Of a stretch of 64,000 bases of DNA, positions 24,802-33,884 are shown piece after piece (the first letter of the stretch is position 1; every line of letters begins with the position of its first letter). A model generated the notes under the pieces. That model was given only the letters and a program-made list of their open reading frames with translations, made no database searches and had not been told where the DNA came from. This DNA comes from Strigamia acuminata. Taxonomy: Eukaryota; Arthropoda; Chilopoda; Geophilomorpha; Linotaeniidae. Both the position numbers and the translations under genes were made by a program. The stretch is from positions 14,253,060 to 14,317,059 of the forward strand of contig OX442314.1 of NCBI GenBank assembly GCA_949358305.1, in the 5' to 3' direction.

Positions 24802-27800
24802 TTAGAGGTAGTCTGGAGGCTTAATCCTCCCCCTATCTCGAAGTGAATATTTCTTCAAGATAGCTTTTTTCTTGACTTTTTTAGGTTGTTTTTCACGCAA
24901 ATCTTGATAAAATTTCTTTATTTTCTTCTTTTCTACCACTCCTCCCCTCTTTTTAGAAAAAGACGCAACTTGTTCATCTGTTTCTAAACTTAAGTCCTGT
25001 GGAAAAAGTGGCAAATTTTCTTGCGTGTTGTCATTGGAATTTGTATCCAACTCCTCGTCGCTCTCCAAATTGTTATCCTTTTCGCCGCTTCTTTGTTTAC
25101 TTGAAACTTGAGAACTCACGCCTGCTGTGTCTGAACCTGACAAATCCTGTAATTCCAGTTGTTGTTGTGATGTTTGTGGATCCTGCAAACTTTGTGTGTT
25201 ATCCAAAGTGTGAGATTCTTGTGCATCTTCTAAATTTTGCGAATCTTGCAAACTTTGTGTTTGTTTCAAAGTTTGTGATTCCGCTGAATTACTATTATTC
25301 ATCCGATTCATTTCAGTGGTCTGCGAATTTTCTGTCTCCGTATTTTCTTGTGTTTCGGATGTTGTTGGCTCATCAAATAATGTATTAATTATTTTTCCAT
25401 TCGGATTGCTCTGAGTTTGATCCTTTTCCCAAATTTCTTGATTAAATTCCGGGAAATAAGGTGATAATTCGGACATGTGAATGGAGCGAAAGATCTTATT
25501 ATCTTTTAGCCGTCGCAGCTTCACTGCTCCTCCTTGGTGGACTTGGATGATCACATATGGTCCGCTCCGCTTGTCGGATAATTTCGCCGAAATCCCTTGT
25601 GACGCTTTTGATAATGGGTGATCATCTTTCCATACCAAATCATTTGTTTTAAAGTCGTCAAACTTTTTATCCATCTTGTGATTTTGCACTCGTTCGCGCA
25701 AGTCGGTTATGTGCGCCATCATATGGTGATATGTATCTCTAATTATTTTCTCCAGTCGTTGGATGTAAATATGCGGCTTATTTGGGTCTATTTTTGCAAT
25801 TCCATCCAAAATCCTTGGATCCCAAGGAATCCTAAATTCTCTACAGCAATTCAAGTATGCTGGAGAATAATCGCGGCCTGTTGTTGCCGTTGTGCGTATG
25901 CTAAACGCAATTTCTCTTAAATATGTGTCCCACCTTTTGTGAATATCTGTGAAAATTGACAAAATATACTTTAAATCGCGGTTGGTCCTTTCTACCGTGT
26001 TGGCCTGCGGATGATATGGCGACGTAAATCGCGGAGTAATTTTGAATTTTCTACAGAATTCGTGGTATATTCGGGCCTTAAATTGCGGGCCGTTATCTGA
26101 CACGATTCGGAGCGGGAATCCCCATCCCATACACGTGTTGTACAGACAATCCGCTATATCTTGTGCGACGGGGTCGGATAATGGGTAAAGTTCCGGCCAT
26201 CTGGTGGCTATATCCAAAATTACTAAAATGTAATTGTTTCCTTCATCAGTTCTAATCAATGGTCCTACCAAATCTATACTTAGACACTCAAAAGGTGCAT
26301 ATGGGCCAATTTGCGCTGCTTCTACTCGTGTTTTAGTCCGAGGTTTACACGCCTGACACCGCGGACAGTGTTTAATAAATCTGGTGGTGTCACGTTTGAT
26401 TCCGTCCCACGTATAAATCTGTCGCATTCGATAAAGCGTCCTCGCAATTCCGCAATGGCTTGCGAGCGGGTGGCCGTGCATTTGCCATAATACTCGGAAT
26501 CTTAGTGATCTCGGTATCACGACCTTCAGGGCTCGAGAATCCTCGCTTAAATCATCTGACAATGTTGGATGGTATTTTAATAATAAATCCTCTTCTAACA
26601 TGTGTTTAGTCGCCAACATGCGATAATTCTTCTTTTGTAATGGTGTTGTTACGTAAGCTGGAAATTGTTCTGTCTCGAGGTAGTATCGCATTGATTGGCA
26701 GTGGCGATCCTTTTTTTGATGCTCTATAATTTCTTCGCGGGTCGGAGGCATGCAATCTGCCTGCTCCGTGACTTTTGCAATGAATGCTGTCACCATTTCG
26801 CATTCGGAAGTCGGCAAATATTGAACTTCTTTAATTTTCGGACTTATTTCCGACTCTTCTGCCGGCGCATCATACATGTGACTCCAATATGCCGTGACTT
26901 GCTCGTCTACTAATCGTTCTTCTTCCGACTGAGGTTTTGGCAACTGATTCCAGTTACCCACGACCCATTTTCGTGGTTCTGTCGGGCAGTATTTTAAGTC
27001 ACCGTCGGCTTCTCCCGTCTCTTCGTTGTCGCAGATGAGTTGAATTGGTGCTCTAGATAAGGCGTCTGCTAATGTGTTGGCAGTCCCTTTCAAATATTGG
27101 ATTGTAAAATTATAAGACATCAATTCCATCTGCCAACGGGCGAGACGTCCAGCTGGCTCTTCCAGTCTCATCAACCATTTTAGCGCCTCATGATCCGTCT
27201 GCACAACGAAACTTGTGAACTCCAAATATGGTCTAAATTTTCGGAGCGCCCAAATTACCGCCAAACATTCGAGATCCGTGGCGCCGTAATTAAGTTCTGC
27301 CTGTTGCAGACATCTACTGAGGTACACACACGGTGATTCAATCATTTGTCCATCAATTTCTTTGATCTGCATCAAGGCAGCACCCAATCCTTTCTTACTC
27401 GCGTCTGTCCTTACGATGAATGGTTGGTGTAAATTTGGCAAGTGCATAGTTTTGGCATCGGTCAGTAATTGCTTAATGTTATCAAAGGCAACTTGGTGTA
27501 CTTCCTCCCAAATAAATTCTATCCCTTTCTTCAGGAGTGGGCGTAGAGGTTCGGCCACTGTGGCCAGATTCTTGAGAAGTCTATGAAAAAAATTGACCAT
27601 GCCAAAAAATCGTTGTAACTCTGTCAAATTTTTTGGCGCTGGAAATTCCTTTATGGCCGCTACTTTGGCTGGGTCTACGCTTAAGCCGTTGATTCCAAGT
27701 TTGTACCCTAGAAATTTTAGTTCCTTCCTGCAGAATTTTGACTTTGTTGGGTTTACATGCAATCCAGCTTTCTGTAATTTTCCTAAAACTGAATCTAGAT

Positions 27801-30111
27801 GTTTCATGTGTTCTGCGTACGTTTTTGATACGATCACAATATCGTCAAGGTAGGCCCAAGCATATTTTCGGAATGCTTCGCCTAGTACCTTTTCTATTAG
27901 TCGCTGAAAAGTGGTTGGCGCATTGACCAGTCCAAAAGGCATGACGTTAAACATCAGTCGGCCTTGAGGACTCCAGAATGCTGTTTTCGGACGGTCTTCC
28001 GGTCTCAAATCTATTTGCCAGTATCCTTTCGTTAGATCAATGGTAGAAACCCATTGAAATTCGCCGAGTTCTCTTAAAATTTCTGTTATTGTCGGCATCT
28101 GGGGCGGGTCATACAGAGTGTGTTCATTCAGCGCTCTGTAATCAATACAGAGACGTGGCTCTGAACCTGGTCTCATTACCAACACAATCCTTGTCGCATA
28201 ATCGCCTTCTGCAGTTGTTACATAGCCCTTATCAATCATTTCTTGGCATAATGTCCGCAATATTTCCCTTTTTTGTGGATTCCAAGATTTAAAAGGAACC
28301 CTTATTGGTTTGTCAGTGTCTAAATTGATGGTGTGCTGTACCACATGAGTCTTGCCTGGATTTTTACTCAAAATTTTCTCATATTTCTTCAATACATGCT
28401 CTAATTGTAAAGCTTCTGTTAGTTGCAGTTTGGCTTCTTCTATCATGTCATGCAAGCCATTGCCAACTTTCAATCTCGCTTCAAATGCGCAAAAACTACT
28501 CTCTTTTCGGAATGTTTTTCGCAATGATTCTGGCTCTTCCAGTTTCTTCTGCTCATATTTATCCATGATGAATTGTGGCATATATGGTTGTGGCACGTCG
28601 ATCGTTGAAATAAAGTTCCACTTGCCGTTGAGCGGATTGGGCTGTATTTTCATTCGTTTCATGGCATCATTGCCAACCAACATGAATTTCATGTCGTGTG
28701 GTAACACGAGGAAATACTGTTGCATCATTCCATGGGTCCAACGAATCATCATCCTTATTGTTCCCATCGGTTGCACTTTTTTATCTGCTGTATTTACAGC
28801 CATATTGGCCTTGACGGGCCACACTTCTTTTTCCAATCCCATCGCCTGAATTAATGGCCATGAAACACAACTACGGTTGGCTCCTGAGTCTAGCATGGCA
28901 GCGATGGATCCTTGTTCTGTTTGGAGGTCTATTGTTGTCATCCCTTCCAAAACATCTTCTTCTGGCAATAATATATTAAAAATTCTGATGCGTGGTCCTT
29001 CCGGCTCCAATGTTGTTAACTCTTTCAATAATGGATCCCATTCCACAGGCTCAGTTGGTGTATCTGTCATCCATGCTGCTAGTGATGGTGTTTCCTCATA
29101 GGTCTCTTTTACCTTTGCCCAAAAAATTGTTGCTTCATTTTCTTGTGTGATTTCCACATTTTTAAGGGCTTCCGTCACTTCTGCTGTGAAATAAGTTCTA
29201 TTTGTTTCATAGATTTCTTTTATTTTTGGACAATTTTCCAATTCTACTGGTGGAAATTTTATTCCTACTATTTGTCCACATTCCATTTCACAAATCATTT
29301 CTCCTCTTTTTGGCATTGTGCCAATTGCTTCTGGTGACGTGAGTGTTACTGGAATAGTTGTGTTTTTTAGTGGTCCATTGTCTTTCAGAATGTTCATTTT
29401 TGATGAAGTTTCGGCTTGTTCCAGTTTAGAGTCCGTCACTGGTTTTTGTGTCGGATATCTCATCCCTACGACTTCGCCGTCTTCAAAGTTAAAGACTATT
29501 GTCCCTTTTCCACCTTCTAAAGTTCCTATCACTTTATGTGATTTTTCAGCTAATTCTGATTGCACATATTCTCCAGTTTTGGGGTCTTTGATGAATCGTG
29601 CTCCCTTAGGCGCTTTTGCTGTTGGTGGAGTTTCTTGGGTATTTTCAGTCAAATTCTCGGGTTCCGCTGATGTTTTCAATATTAATGAAGTCTCTGATAT
29701 TTCTCCATCTAATGATCGGTCATTCTGTAAATTTCCACAATTTTCCGAATTTTCCGGCAGTGTTGTCTGCATGTTTTGCGAATTTTCAGAGTTTTTCAGC
29801 AAGTCCTTTGATTCTGATAATGTTTCTGATATTAACAGCGTTTCCGTCATGGCTTCATTTATTGGCTGGACCTCCGATAATCCATCCGAATCTTGTACCA
29901 TTTCGATTGTTAATTCTGATGTTGGTTGGGCTTGTAGCAGATTTTCCGAAATTTTTGTTGGCGCGAGCTCCACTGCTTTTATTGAGCCCGCGCGTTCAAG
30001 TTTTTTGTGATACTTTCGGATAAGGAGTTTACAAGTTGCTCCATTTCTTCTGCAGACATCAATCTTTTCGGGTGTGGACATTGTCGCGCCCAGTGCCCAA
30101 TTTGTCCGCAA
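24802..30111 (-). CDS. pol: Pol polyprotein: protease, reverse transcriptase, RNase H, integrase
   Basis: This open frame of 1769 codons supplies the enzymes for reverse transcription and integration. Approximate landmarks: aspartic protease DSGANRSC near residue 407; RT with YLDDIVI near 752; RNase H RTDASKKGLGAAL near 900; integrase zinc-finger region (HCGIARTLYRMRQIY ... CPRCQAC) near 1212-1250; catalytic D in LSIDLVGP near 1279, D in VSDNGPQF near 1339, E in HPQANTVERTN near 1375. The order PR-RT-RH-IN is that of Ty3/Gypsy. Translation probably enters by -1 frameshift from gag at 30006-30000, so the ATG at 30111 need not be used. About 360 residues precede the protease, rich in S, E, N and T. 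About 280 low-complexity residues (Q, S, T, N) follow the integrase. No stops interrupt it. Confidence 0.95.
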   Translation of the reverse strand: MRTNWALGATMSTPEKIDVCRRNGATCKLLIRKYHKKLERAGSIKAVELAPTKISENLLQAQPTSELTIEMVQDSDGLSEVQPINEAMTETLLISETLSESKDLLKNSENSQNMQTTLPENSENCGNLQNDRSLDGEISETSLILKTSAEPENLTENTQETPPTAKAPKGARFIKDPKTGEYVQSELAEKSHKVIGTLEGGKGTIVFNFEDGEVVGMRYPTQKPVTDSKLEQAETSSKMNILKDNGPLKNTTIPVTLTSPEAIGTMPKRGEMICEMECGQIVGIKFPPVELENCPKIKEIYETNRTYFTAEVTEALKNVEITQENEATIFWAKVKETYEETPSLAAWMTDTPTEPVEWDPLLKELTTLEPEGPRIRIFNILLPEEDVLEGMTTIDLQTEQGSIAAMLDSGANRSCVSWPLIQAMGLEKEVWPVKANMAVNTADKKVQPMGTIRMMIRWTHGMMQQYFLVLPHDMKFMLVGNDAMKRMKIQPNPLNGKWNFISTIDVPQPYMPQFIMDKYEQKKLEEPESLRKTFRKESSFCAFEARLKVGNGLHDMIEEAKLQLTEALQLEHVLKKYEKILSKNPGKTHVVQHTINLDTDKPIRVPFKSWNPQKREILRTLCQEMIDKGYVTTAEGDYATRIVLVMRPGSEPRLCIDYRALNEHTLYDPPQMPTITEILRELGEFQWVSTIDLTKGYWQIDLRPEDRPKTAFWSPQGRLMFNVMPFGLVNAPTTFQRLIEKVLGEAFRKYAWAYLDDIVIVSKTYAEHMKHLDSVLGKLQKAGLHVNPTKSKFCRKELKFLGYKLGINGLSVDPAKVAAIKEFPAPKNLTELQRFFGMVNFFHRLLKNLATVAEPLRPLLKKGIEFIWEEVHQVAFDNIKQLLTDAKTMHLPNLHQPFIVRTDASKKGLGAALMQIKEIDGQMIESPCVYLSRCLQQAELNYGATDLECLAVIWALRKFRPYLEFTSFVVQTDHEALKWLMRLEEPAGRLARWQMELMSYNFTIQYLKGTANTLADALSRAPIQLICDNEETGEADGDLKYCPTEPRKWVVGNWNQLPKPQSEEERLVDEQVTAYWSHMYDAPAEESEISPKIKEVQYLPTSECEMVTAFIAKVTEQADCMPPTREEIIEHQKKDRHCQSMRYYLETEQFPAYVTTPLQKKNYRMLATKHMLEEDLLLKYHPTLSDDLSEDSRALKVVIPRSLRFRVLWQMHGHPLASHCGIARTLYRMRQIYTWDGIKRDTTRFIKHCPRCQACKPRTKTRVEAAQIGPYAPFECLSIDLVGPLIRTDEGNNYILVILDIATRWPELYPLSDPVAQDIADCLYNTCMGWGFPLRIVSDNGPQFKARIYHEFCRKFKITPRFTSPYHPQANTVERTNRDLKYILSIFTDIHKRWDTYLREIAFSIRTTATTGRDYSPAYLNCCREFRIPWDPRILDGIAKIDPNKPHIYIQRLEKIIRDTYHHMMAHITDLRERVQNHKMDKKFDDFKTNDLVWKDDHPLSKASQGISAKLSDKRSGPYVIIQVHQGGAVKLRRLKDNKIFRSIHMSELSPYFPEFNQEIWEKDQTQSNPNGKIINTLFDEPTTSETQENTETENSQTTEMNRMNNSNSAESQTLKQTQSLQDSQNLEDAQESHTLDNTQSLQDPQTSQQQLELQDLSGSDTAGVSSQVSSKQRSGEKDNNLESDEELDTNSNDNTQENLPLFPQDLSLETDEQVASFSKKRGGVVEKKKIKKFYQDLREKQPKKVKKKAILKKYSLRDRGRIKPPDYL
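24941..24956 (-). other. Internal second copy of the polypurine tract
   Basis: The 16-mer cctcccctctttttag (plus strand) is an exact copy of the tract beside the 3' LTR (20968-20983). Here it lies inside the pol C-terminal coding region, encoding SKKRGG. Some retroelements and lentiviruses use a second, internal PPT for plus-strand initiation; that role is inferred here. Confidence 0.5.
29961..30006 (-). promoter_or_regulatory. Programmed -1 ribosomal frameshift signal between gag and pol
   Basis: On the minus strand the gag frame reads AC[A AAA AAC] at 30006-30000, a canonical X XXY YYZ slippery heptamer. After a 6-nt spacer, GCGCGGGCTC (29993-29984) can pair with GAGCTCGCGC (29970-29961), forming ten pairs with one G-U and a 13-nt loop. 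Shifting back one base moves from the gag frame to the pol frame, and the gag stop (29981-29979) lies just downstream inside the loop. Spacer length, stem stability and frame all fit established -1 frameshift sites. Confidence 0.88.
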
Positions 30112-33100
30112 TTATGGCATGGTGCATTTTCTGGAGTCAACTTTATTTGGTTGGCCTTATTGCCGTCATCAGTGCTACTTGGAGTTGAAGTTTGTTCAGT
30201 TTTTTCTCCAATTTGCGATTTATTATTTTCTTTTTTCAAATTGAAATCGACTGAAAATGGTTTTGGAAGGAAGGACGTATTTCCTTTCATCTGTGGCTGC
30301 AAACTCGTTTGCTGCGGTTGCCTCACCTGCATTGGAGGCTTATATTTTGTTATTGCTGGATTATTTTTCGTGAATAACACACTAGCAGCATCCATCAATT
30401 TGTCTACTTCTTCTTCTGTATATTCGGCCAGCATTATCTGAGTATCTCCAATCGACTCACTGGATTCACCCGGGTATTGTGTCCATTTGACATTTGGTCG
30501 CATTGGTATTCGTGGCTGTGGATAAGGAGGATGTCCACTCTCTCGTTTTTTGGTGGAGGTTTCCTCTCGTAACAGCGAGAATTGAGAACGCGGGCGCATC
30601 ATTTTTGCACCAGCTCGAGTGTAGTCTGACTGGTGTCGTTGTTGTTCATCTCGTGCTCTTTGTTCTTCAATTGGAATGTCTGAAGCGTACCGGTCGTCAA
30701 TGTACATTTGGTGGTTTCGTATGAATTGCGATAATTTTTCGAAGGAACTGGCCATTGGTGCATCTACCATTCGCAACACTTGCTCGGAAAAAGGAGTCAG
30801 GCCATTCCTGAATTTTCTGTCTTTGTCGAAATCGCTAATATGATATGGGAGTTGGGTAAACAAATCTTCTGTACGTCTTAAATACGTGCGAATGTCTTCT
30901 CCCAACGTCTGTTTATGATTATCCCAATATTTTATCATCATGGCGTTGGATTCTCCATATTCCTTCATAAAAGCTTTTACAAATTCATCCCAGTGTGTGA
31001 AATTATTTTTTCGCAACCAATTTGTTGCACTTCCAACCAGCATTTTCGGAATTAATTTTTTCAAAGTTACGTCTGGGTCCATCTCGTGATTTATAACTAG
31101 ATGCATAACTTCATCCAGAAATTGGGTACCAGCCTGCCAACCTCCATCAAACATATCGGGAGTAATTCGGTCCCATTTGATTTGATGAGATGGGGTGTAA
31201 TGGTGAGTCCAATTGCTTGAACAATATTTTCGAATTAGTTTTCTTAACATTTCCTCCATTTCCTGAGATTTCGAGGGGATTTGAGATAGTCGCGAATCGA
31301 TCTGTCTTGAGATAATTTCTTCCAATTCCTCCGTGCTTCTTGGTAAAGTGCGTGGGTTAGTTGGCGGTGGATCTCTATCGTCTTGTCGAAAATATCCTCC
31401 ACGTCTCCTTTCCTCACGTGATCTGGAAAAATCAGAGTCCCGCTGTCGGAAATGATCCGAATTTGAGTATTTTTGATCATTTTCGTACTCTTTTTGCTGT
31501 GTTGGTGGCGGACTCGACCGTGATCTTCTCTGGTCTCTATATGAATCGTCACGACGTCTATTCGAGTCGTCGTATCGTCCACGTGAATCATCACGTCGCC
31601 TCTGTGAATCGTCGTATTGTCCACGTGAATCATCACGTCGCCCCTCCGAATAGTCACGTCGTCGGTACGAATTATCGTGTCGATCCTGTGAGTTGTCACG
31701 ACGTCCTTGTGATTCTCTTTGGGTATAACCCTCATACCAATAGGAGCCCCTTTGCTGTCGTGATTCGTCTTGATAATCAGATCGTTGACTTGAATTATTT
31801 CTTTCCATCGACTCATTTCGATTTAAATTGTGCTGTCCTGTTGCTTCGTAATTACGTTGTTGACGCGTTTCGTTGTTGAAGCAAGCAGCACCTTGTTGGT
31901 CCGTTTCTTGTTGATAACGCGACTCATTTCGCGGCTCTCTTTCATATTGTGATCGTGTCTCGTTGGAAAATCGTACTTCAGTGTGCGTGTGAATTCCTTG
32001 TTGATTACACGACTCATTTCGTGGATCTACATTTTCCGGTTGCTGGGAATATTCGCCTTGTAGATAATCATTGTAATCCCTAACTTTCGTATAACTGGCT
32101 TGTCCAGTTGCTTCATCATGTCCAGTCGCAGCATTTTGGTTGCTGCTTTTATCTTGCTCTGGAACTTCTTGATCGTGTTGAAACTTTTGTTTTTCATTTT
32201 CGCGACTTATTTCGCGTTGCCTATCTCTTTCATTAGCTGCTGACAAGTGTTCAACTGCTTCTTCCAACGTATATTTACGATGGTAACAAGGATCGTTCTC
32301 ATTTATTGGTTTTTCTGTGTAAACGTCAAATGATTTTCCTTCATTTTTTGTAGAAGATACTCTGACATTTTCAGTTTCCATCTTTTTGGGCTTATCCCAA
32401 ATCTGCGGGTCTGCTGGATCTAATCCTGTCACTTTACCTTGTTTTTTGTCTGCTGCAGCTGATTGATTTGTTAGATGCTGACGATTTCTTCGATCAATTA
32501 TGTCCAATACGTTTGGATTTTTGGCTGGTGACATAGAAGCACGTTTGGAGTCTCTTTTTTCATCCATTTCACCTTTCCTTTTTAAAGAGTTCCTAGACGA
32601 TTCTGGTGATAAATTCACTACTTCAGGTCGGCGAGGTGGAATGTTGCTCGGCACTTGATACTGACATTGTGCGAGATATTTTAGTTCTTCATTTTCTCGG
32701 CGGACTCTTTCCGCGGCTTCTTGTGCTTCAAGAGCAGCTTGACGAAGGTAATGGATTTCCCTGCTCTCCGCCGACTCCATGGCCTTTTGCTTTGCCAGCA
32801 ATTCTTGCTTTTCGGTTTCCAAACGGACTTTTTCCGCTTCTATCTTCCGATTTTCTTCAAGAATTGCCTCTCGCTCCGCCGCCGCTTGCGCTTTTCGTTG
32901 TGCACGTAATTCTTTTTGCTCCGTTTCCTGACGGAGTTTTTCCGCTGCCAATTTGTTCCTCATCGTGCGCATTTCTGCTTCGAGTCGGTCTTTGGTAGCA
33001 CGAATTTCTGCGTCCAATTGATCTTTCTTTGCGCGAATATCTTCATCTGTTGTTTTCTTGGCCAATTCTGCCTCGAATTTCGCTTGTTTGGCGTGGCGTT

Positions 33101-33761
33101 CCTCTAACTTGAGCCGTTTCAACATCTGGAATTCTTCGGAATGTGCCAGTTGCAGTCGCCTTGCTCGATCGGCCATTGCTGCCGTTATTTGTGCCACGTC
33201 TTCATCAGAAAGCTGCACACCTTCCTCATACTGCTGGTGACGCTCCTGGAGACTGTCTTCCATCTCTTTCATGACATCTGCGATGCGTTGGCGAGCTCTC
33301 GCTAATTTATGGCGGGTTGGGGAGTTTTCTCCTGAACTTTCCGCCTCATCGCGGGCACGTCCTGACGCTTGCTGCTTGTAGGCTCGCACTAGTCGACCAC
33401 GCTTCCTTGCTACAGCGATGACTTGCTCCAACGTCATGTGAGAAAGGTCTATTTTGCTTGTTGGAGTCGAATCCACCGTGGCTGGCGTGTCGCCATGTTG
33501 CGACGAAGCTCCTGAGATACTTGATTTTCCAAGCAAATCTTGGGACTCCTCTCTCGTTTGTTTTAGCCAAAATTCTCCCTGCCGTTCAGGCGATACTTCC
33601 AGACGAAATTCCTTGCTCGTCATAGCCTGGGTGTCATCTGCATGGTCCGACTCGGATGATGATGAAGGATGCACATTGGCTGCTCCTGTGGTCCTTCCGC
33701 CTCGTGTGCGAGGTCCGCGGCCGTTTCCCCGTCCTCTCCTCGAATCTTGTGGCTGCGACAT
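29979..33761 (-). CDS. gag: Gag polyprotein with zinc knuckle (1260 aa)
   Basis: This is the structural protein that should package element RNA into cytoplasmic particles. The N-terminus is RGG-like (residues 8-25). Residues about 200-365 form a long predicted coiled coil of charged heptads. Residues about 680-745 hold a tandem RRDDSRGxYDDSx-type repeat. Residues about 865-1025 resemble a retrotransposon capsid domain (WDRITPDMFDGGWQAG ... FRNGLTPFSEQVL). A CX2CX4HX4C knuckle, CHNCGQIGHWARQC, lies at residues 1215-1228. The start ATG lies 124 bp from the 5' LTR. The end overlaps the pol frame by 133 bp and contains the frameshift site. At 1260 residues it is roughly two to three times the usual Gypsy Gag length, mainly from the coiled-coil and R/D/S-rich insertions. 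Confidence 0.9.
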   Translation of the reverse strand: MSQPQDSRRGRGNGRGPRTRGGRTTGAANVHPSSSSESDHADDTQAMTSKEFRLEVSPERQGEFWLKQTREESQDLLGKSSISGASSQHGDTPATVDSTPTSKIDLSHMTLEQVIAVARKRGRLVRAYKQQASGRARDEAESSGENSPTRHKLARARQRIADVMKEMEDSLQERHQQYEEGVQLSDEDVAQITAAMADRARRLQLAHSEEFQMLKRLKLEERHAKQAKFEAELAKKTTDEDIRAKKDQLDAEIRATKDRLEAEMRTMRNKLAAEKLRQETEQKELRAQRKAQAAAEREAILEENRKIEAEKVRLETEKQELLAKQKAMESAESREIHYLRQAALEAQEAAERVRRENEELKYLAQCQYQVPSNIPPRRPEVVNLSPESSRNSLKRKGEMDEKRDSKRASMSPAKNPNVLDIIDRRNRQHLTNQSAAADKKQGKVTGLDPADPQIWDKPKKMETENVRVSSTKNEGKSFDVYTEKPINENDPCYHRKYTLEEAVEHLSAANERDRQREISRENEKQKFQHDQEVPEQDKSSNQNAATGHDEATGQASYTKVRDYNDYLQGEYSQQPENVDPRNESCNQQGIHTHTEVRFSNETRSQYEREPRNESRYQQETDQQGAACFNNETRQQRNYEATGQHNLNRNESMERNNSSQRSDYQDESRQQRGSYWYEGYTQRESQGRRDNSQDRHDNSYRRRDYSEGRRDDSRGQYDDSQRRRDDSRGRYDDSNRRRDDSYRDQRRSRSSPPPTQQKEYENDQKYSNSDHFRQRDSDFSRSREERRRGGYFRQDDRDPPPTNPRTLPRSTEELEEIISRQIDSRLSQIPSKSQEMEEMLRKLIRKYCSSNWTHHYTPSHQIKWDRITPDMFDGGWQAGTQFLDEVMHLVINHEMDPDVTLKKLIPKMLVGSATNWLRKNNFTHWDEFVKAFMKEYGESNAMMIKYWDNHKQTLGEDIRTYLRRTEDLFTQLPYHISDFDKDRKFRNGLTPFSEQVLRMVDAPMASSFEKLSQFIRNHQMYIDDRYASDIPIEEQRARDEQQRHQSDYTRAGAKMMRPRSQFSLLREETSTKKRESGHPPYPQPRIPMRPNVKWTQYPGESSESIGDTQIMLAEYTEEEVDKLMDAASVLFTKNNPAITKYKPPMQVRQPQQTSLQPQMKGNTSFLPKPFSVDFNLKKENNKSQIGEKTEQTSTPSSTDDGNKANQIKLTPENAPCHNCGQIGHWARQCPHPKRLMSAEEMEQLVNSLSESITKNLNARAQ

Positions 33762-33864
33762 CTCGTTTTAGTCACAGAAAAGAAGAAAGAAACAGAATAC
33801 TCTATCACAAAATAACTTTTATCACACAAAATTGGTCCCTCAACTGAAGATAAGTTGTTAAGGT

Positions 33865-33882
33865 TCAAATAACGGGCCCCCA
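33865..33882 (-). other. Primer-binding site
   Basis: Two bases after the 5' LTR, the minus strand reads TGGGGGCCCGTTATTTGA. TGG is the complement of a tRNA CCA end. The next bases best resemble, from memory, the 3' end of tRNA-Pro (GGGGGCTCGT expected), with mismatches. The position is convincing; the primer identity is uncertain. Confidence 0.6.
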
Positions 33883-33884
33883 AG

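Noticed and set aside
31244-31816. 190-codon minus-strand frame inside gag
   Set aside because: It is a shadow of the gag frame over the tandem R/D/S repeat, which keeps other frames open.
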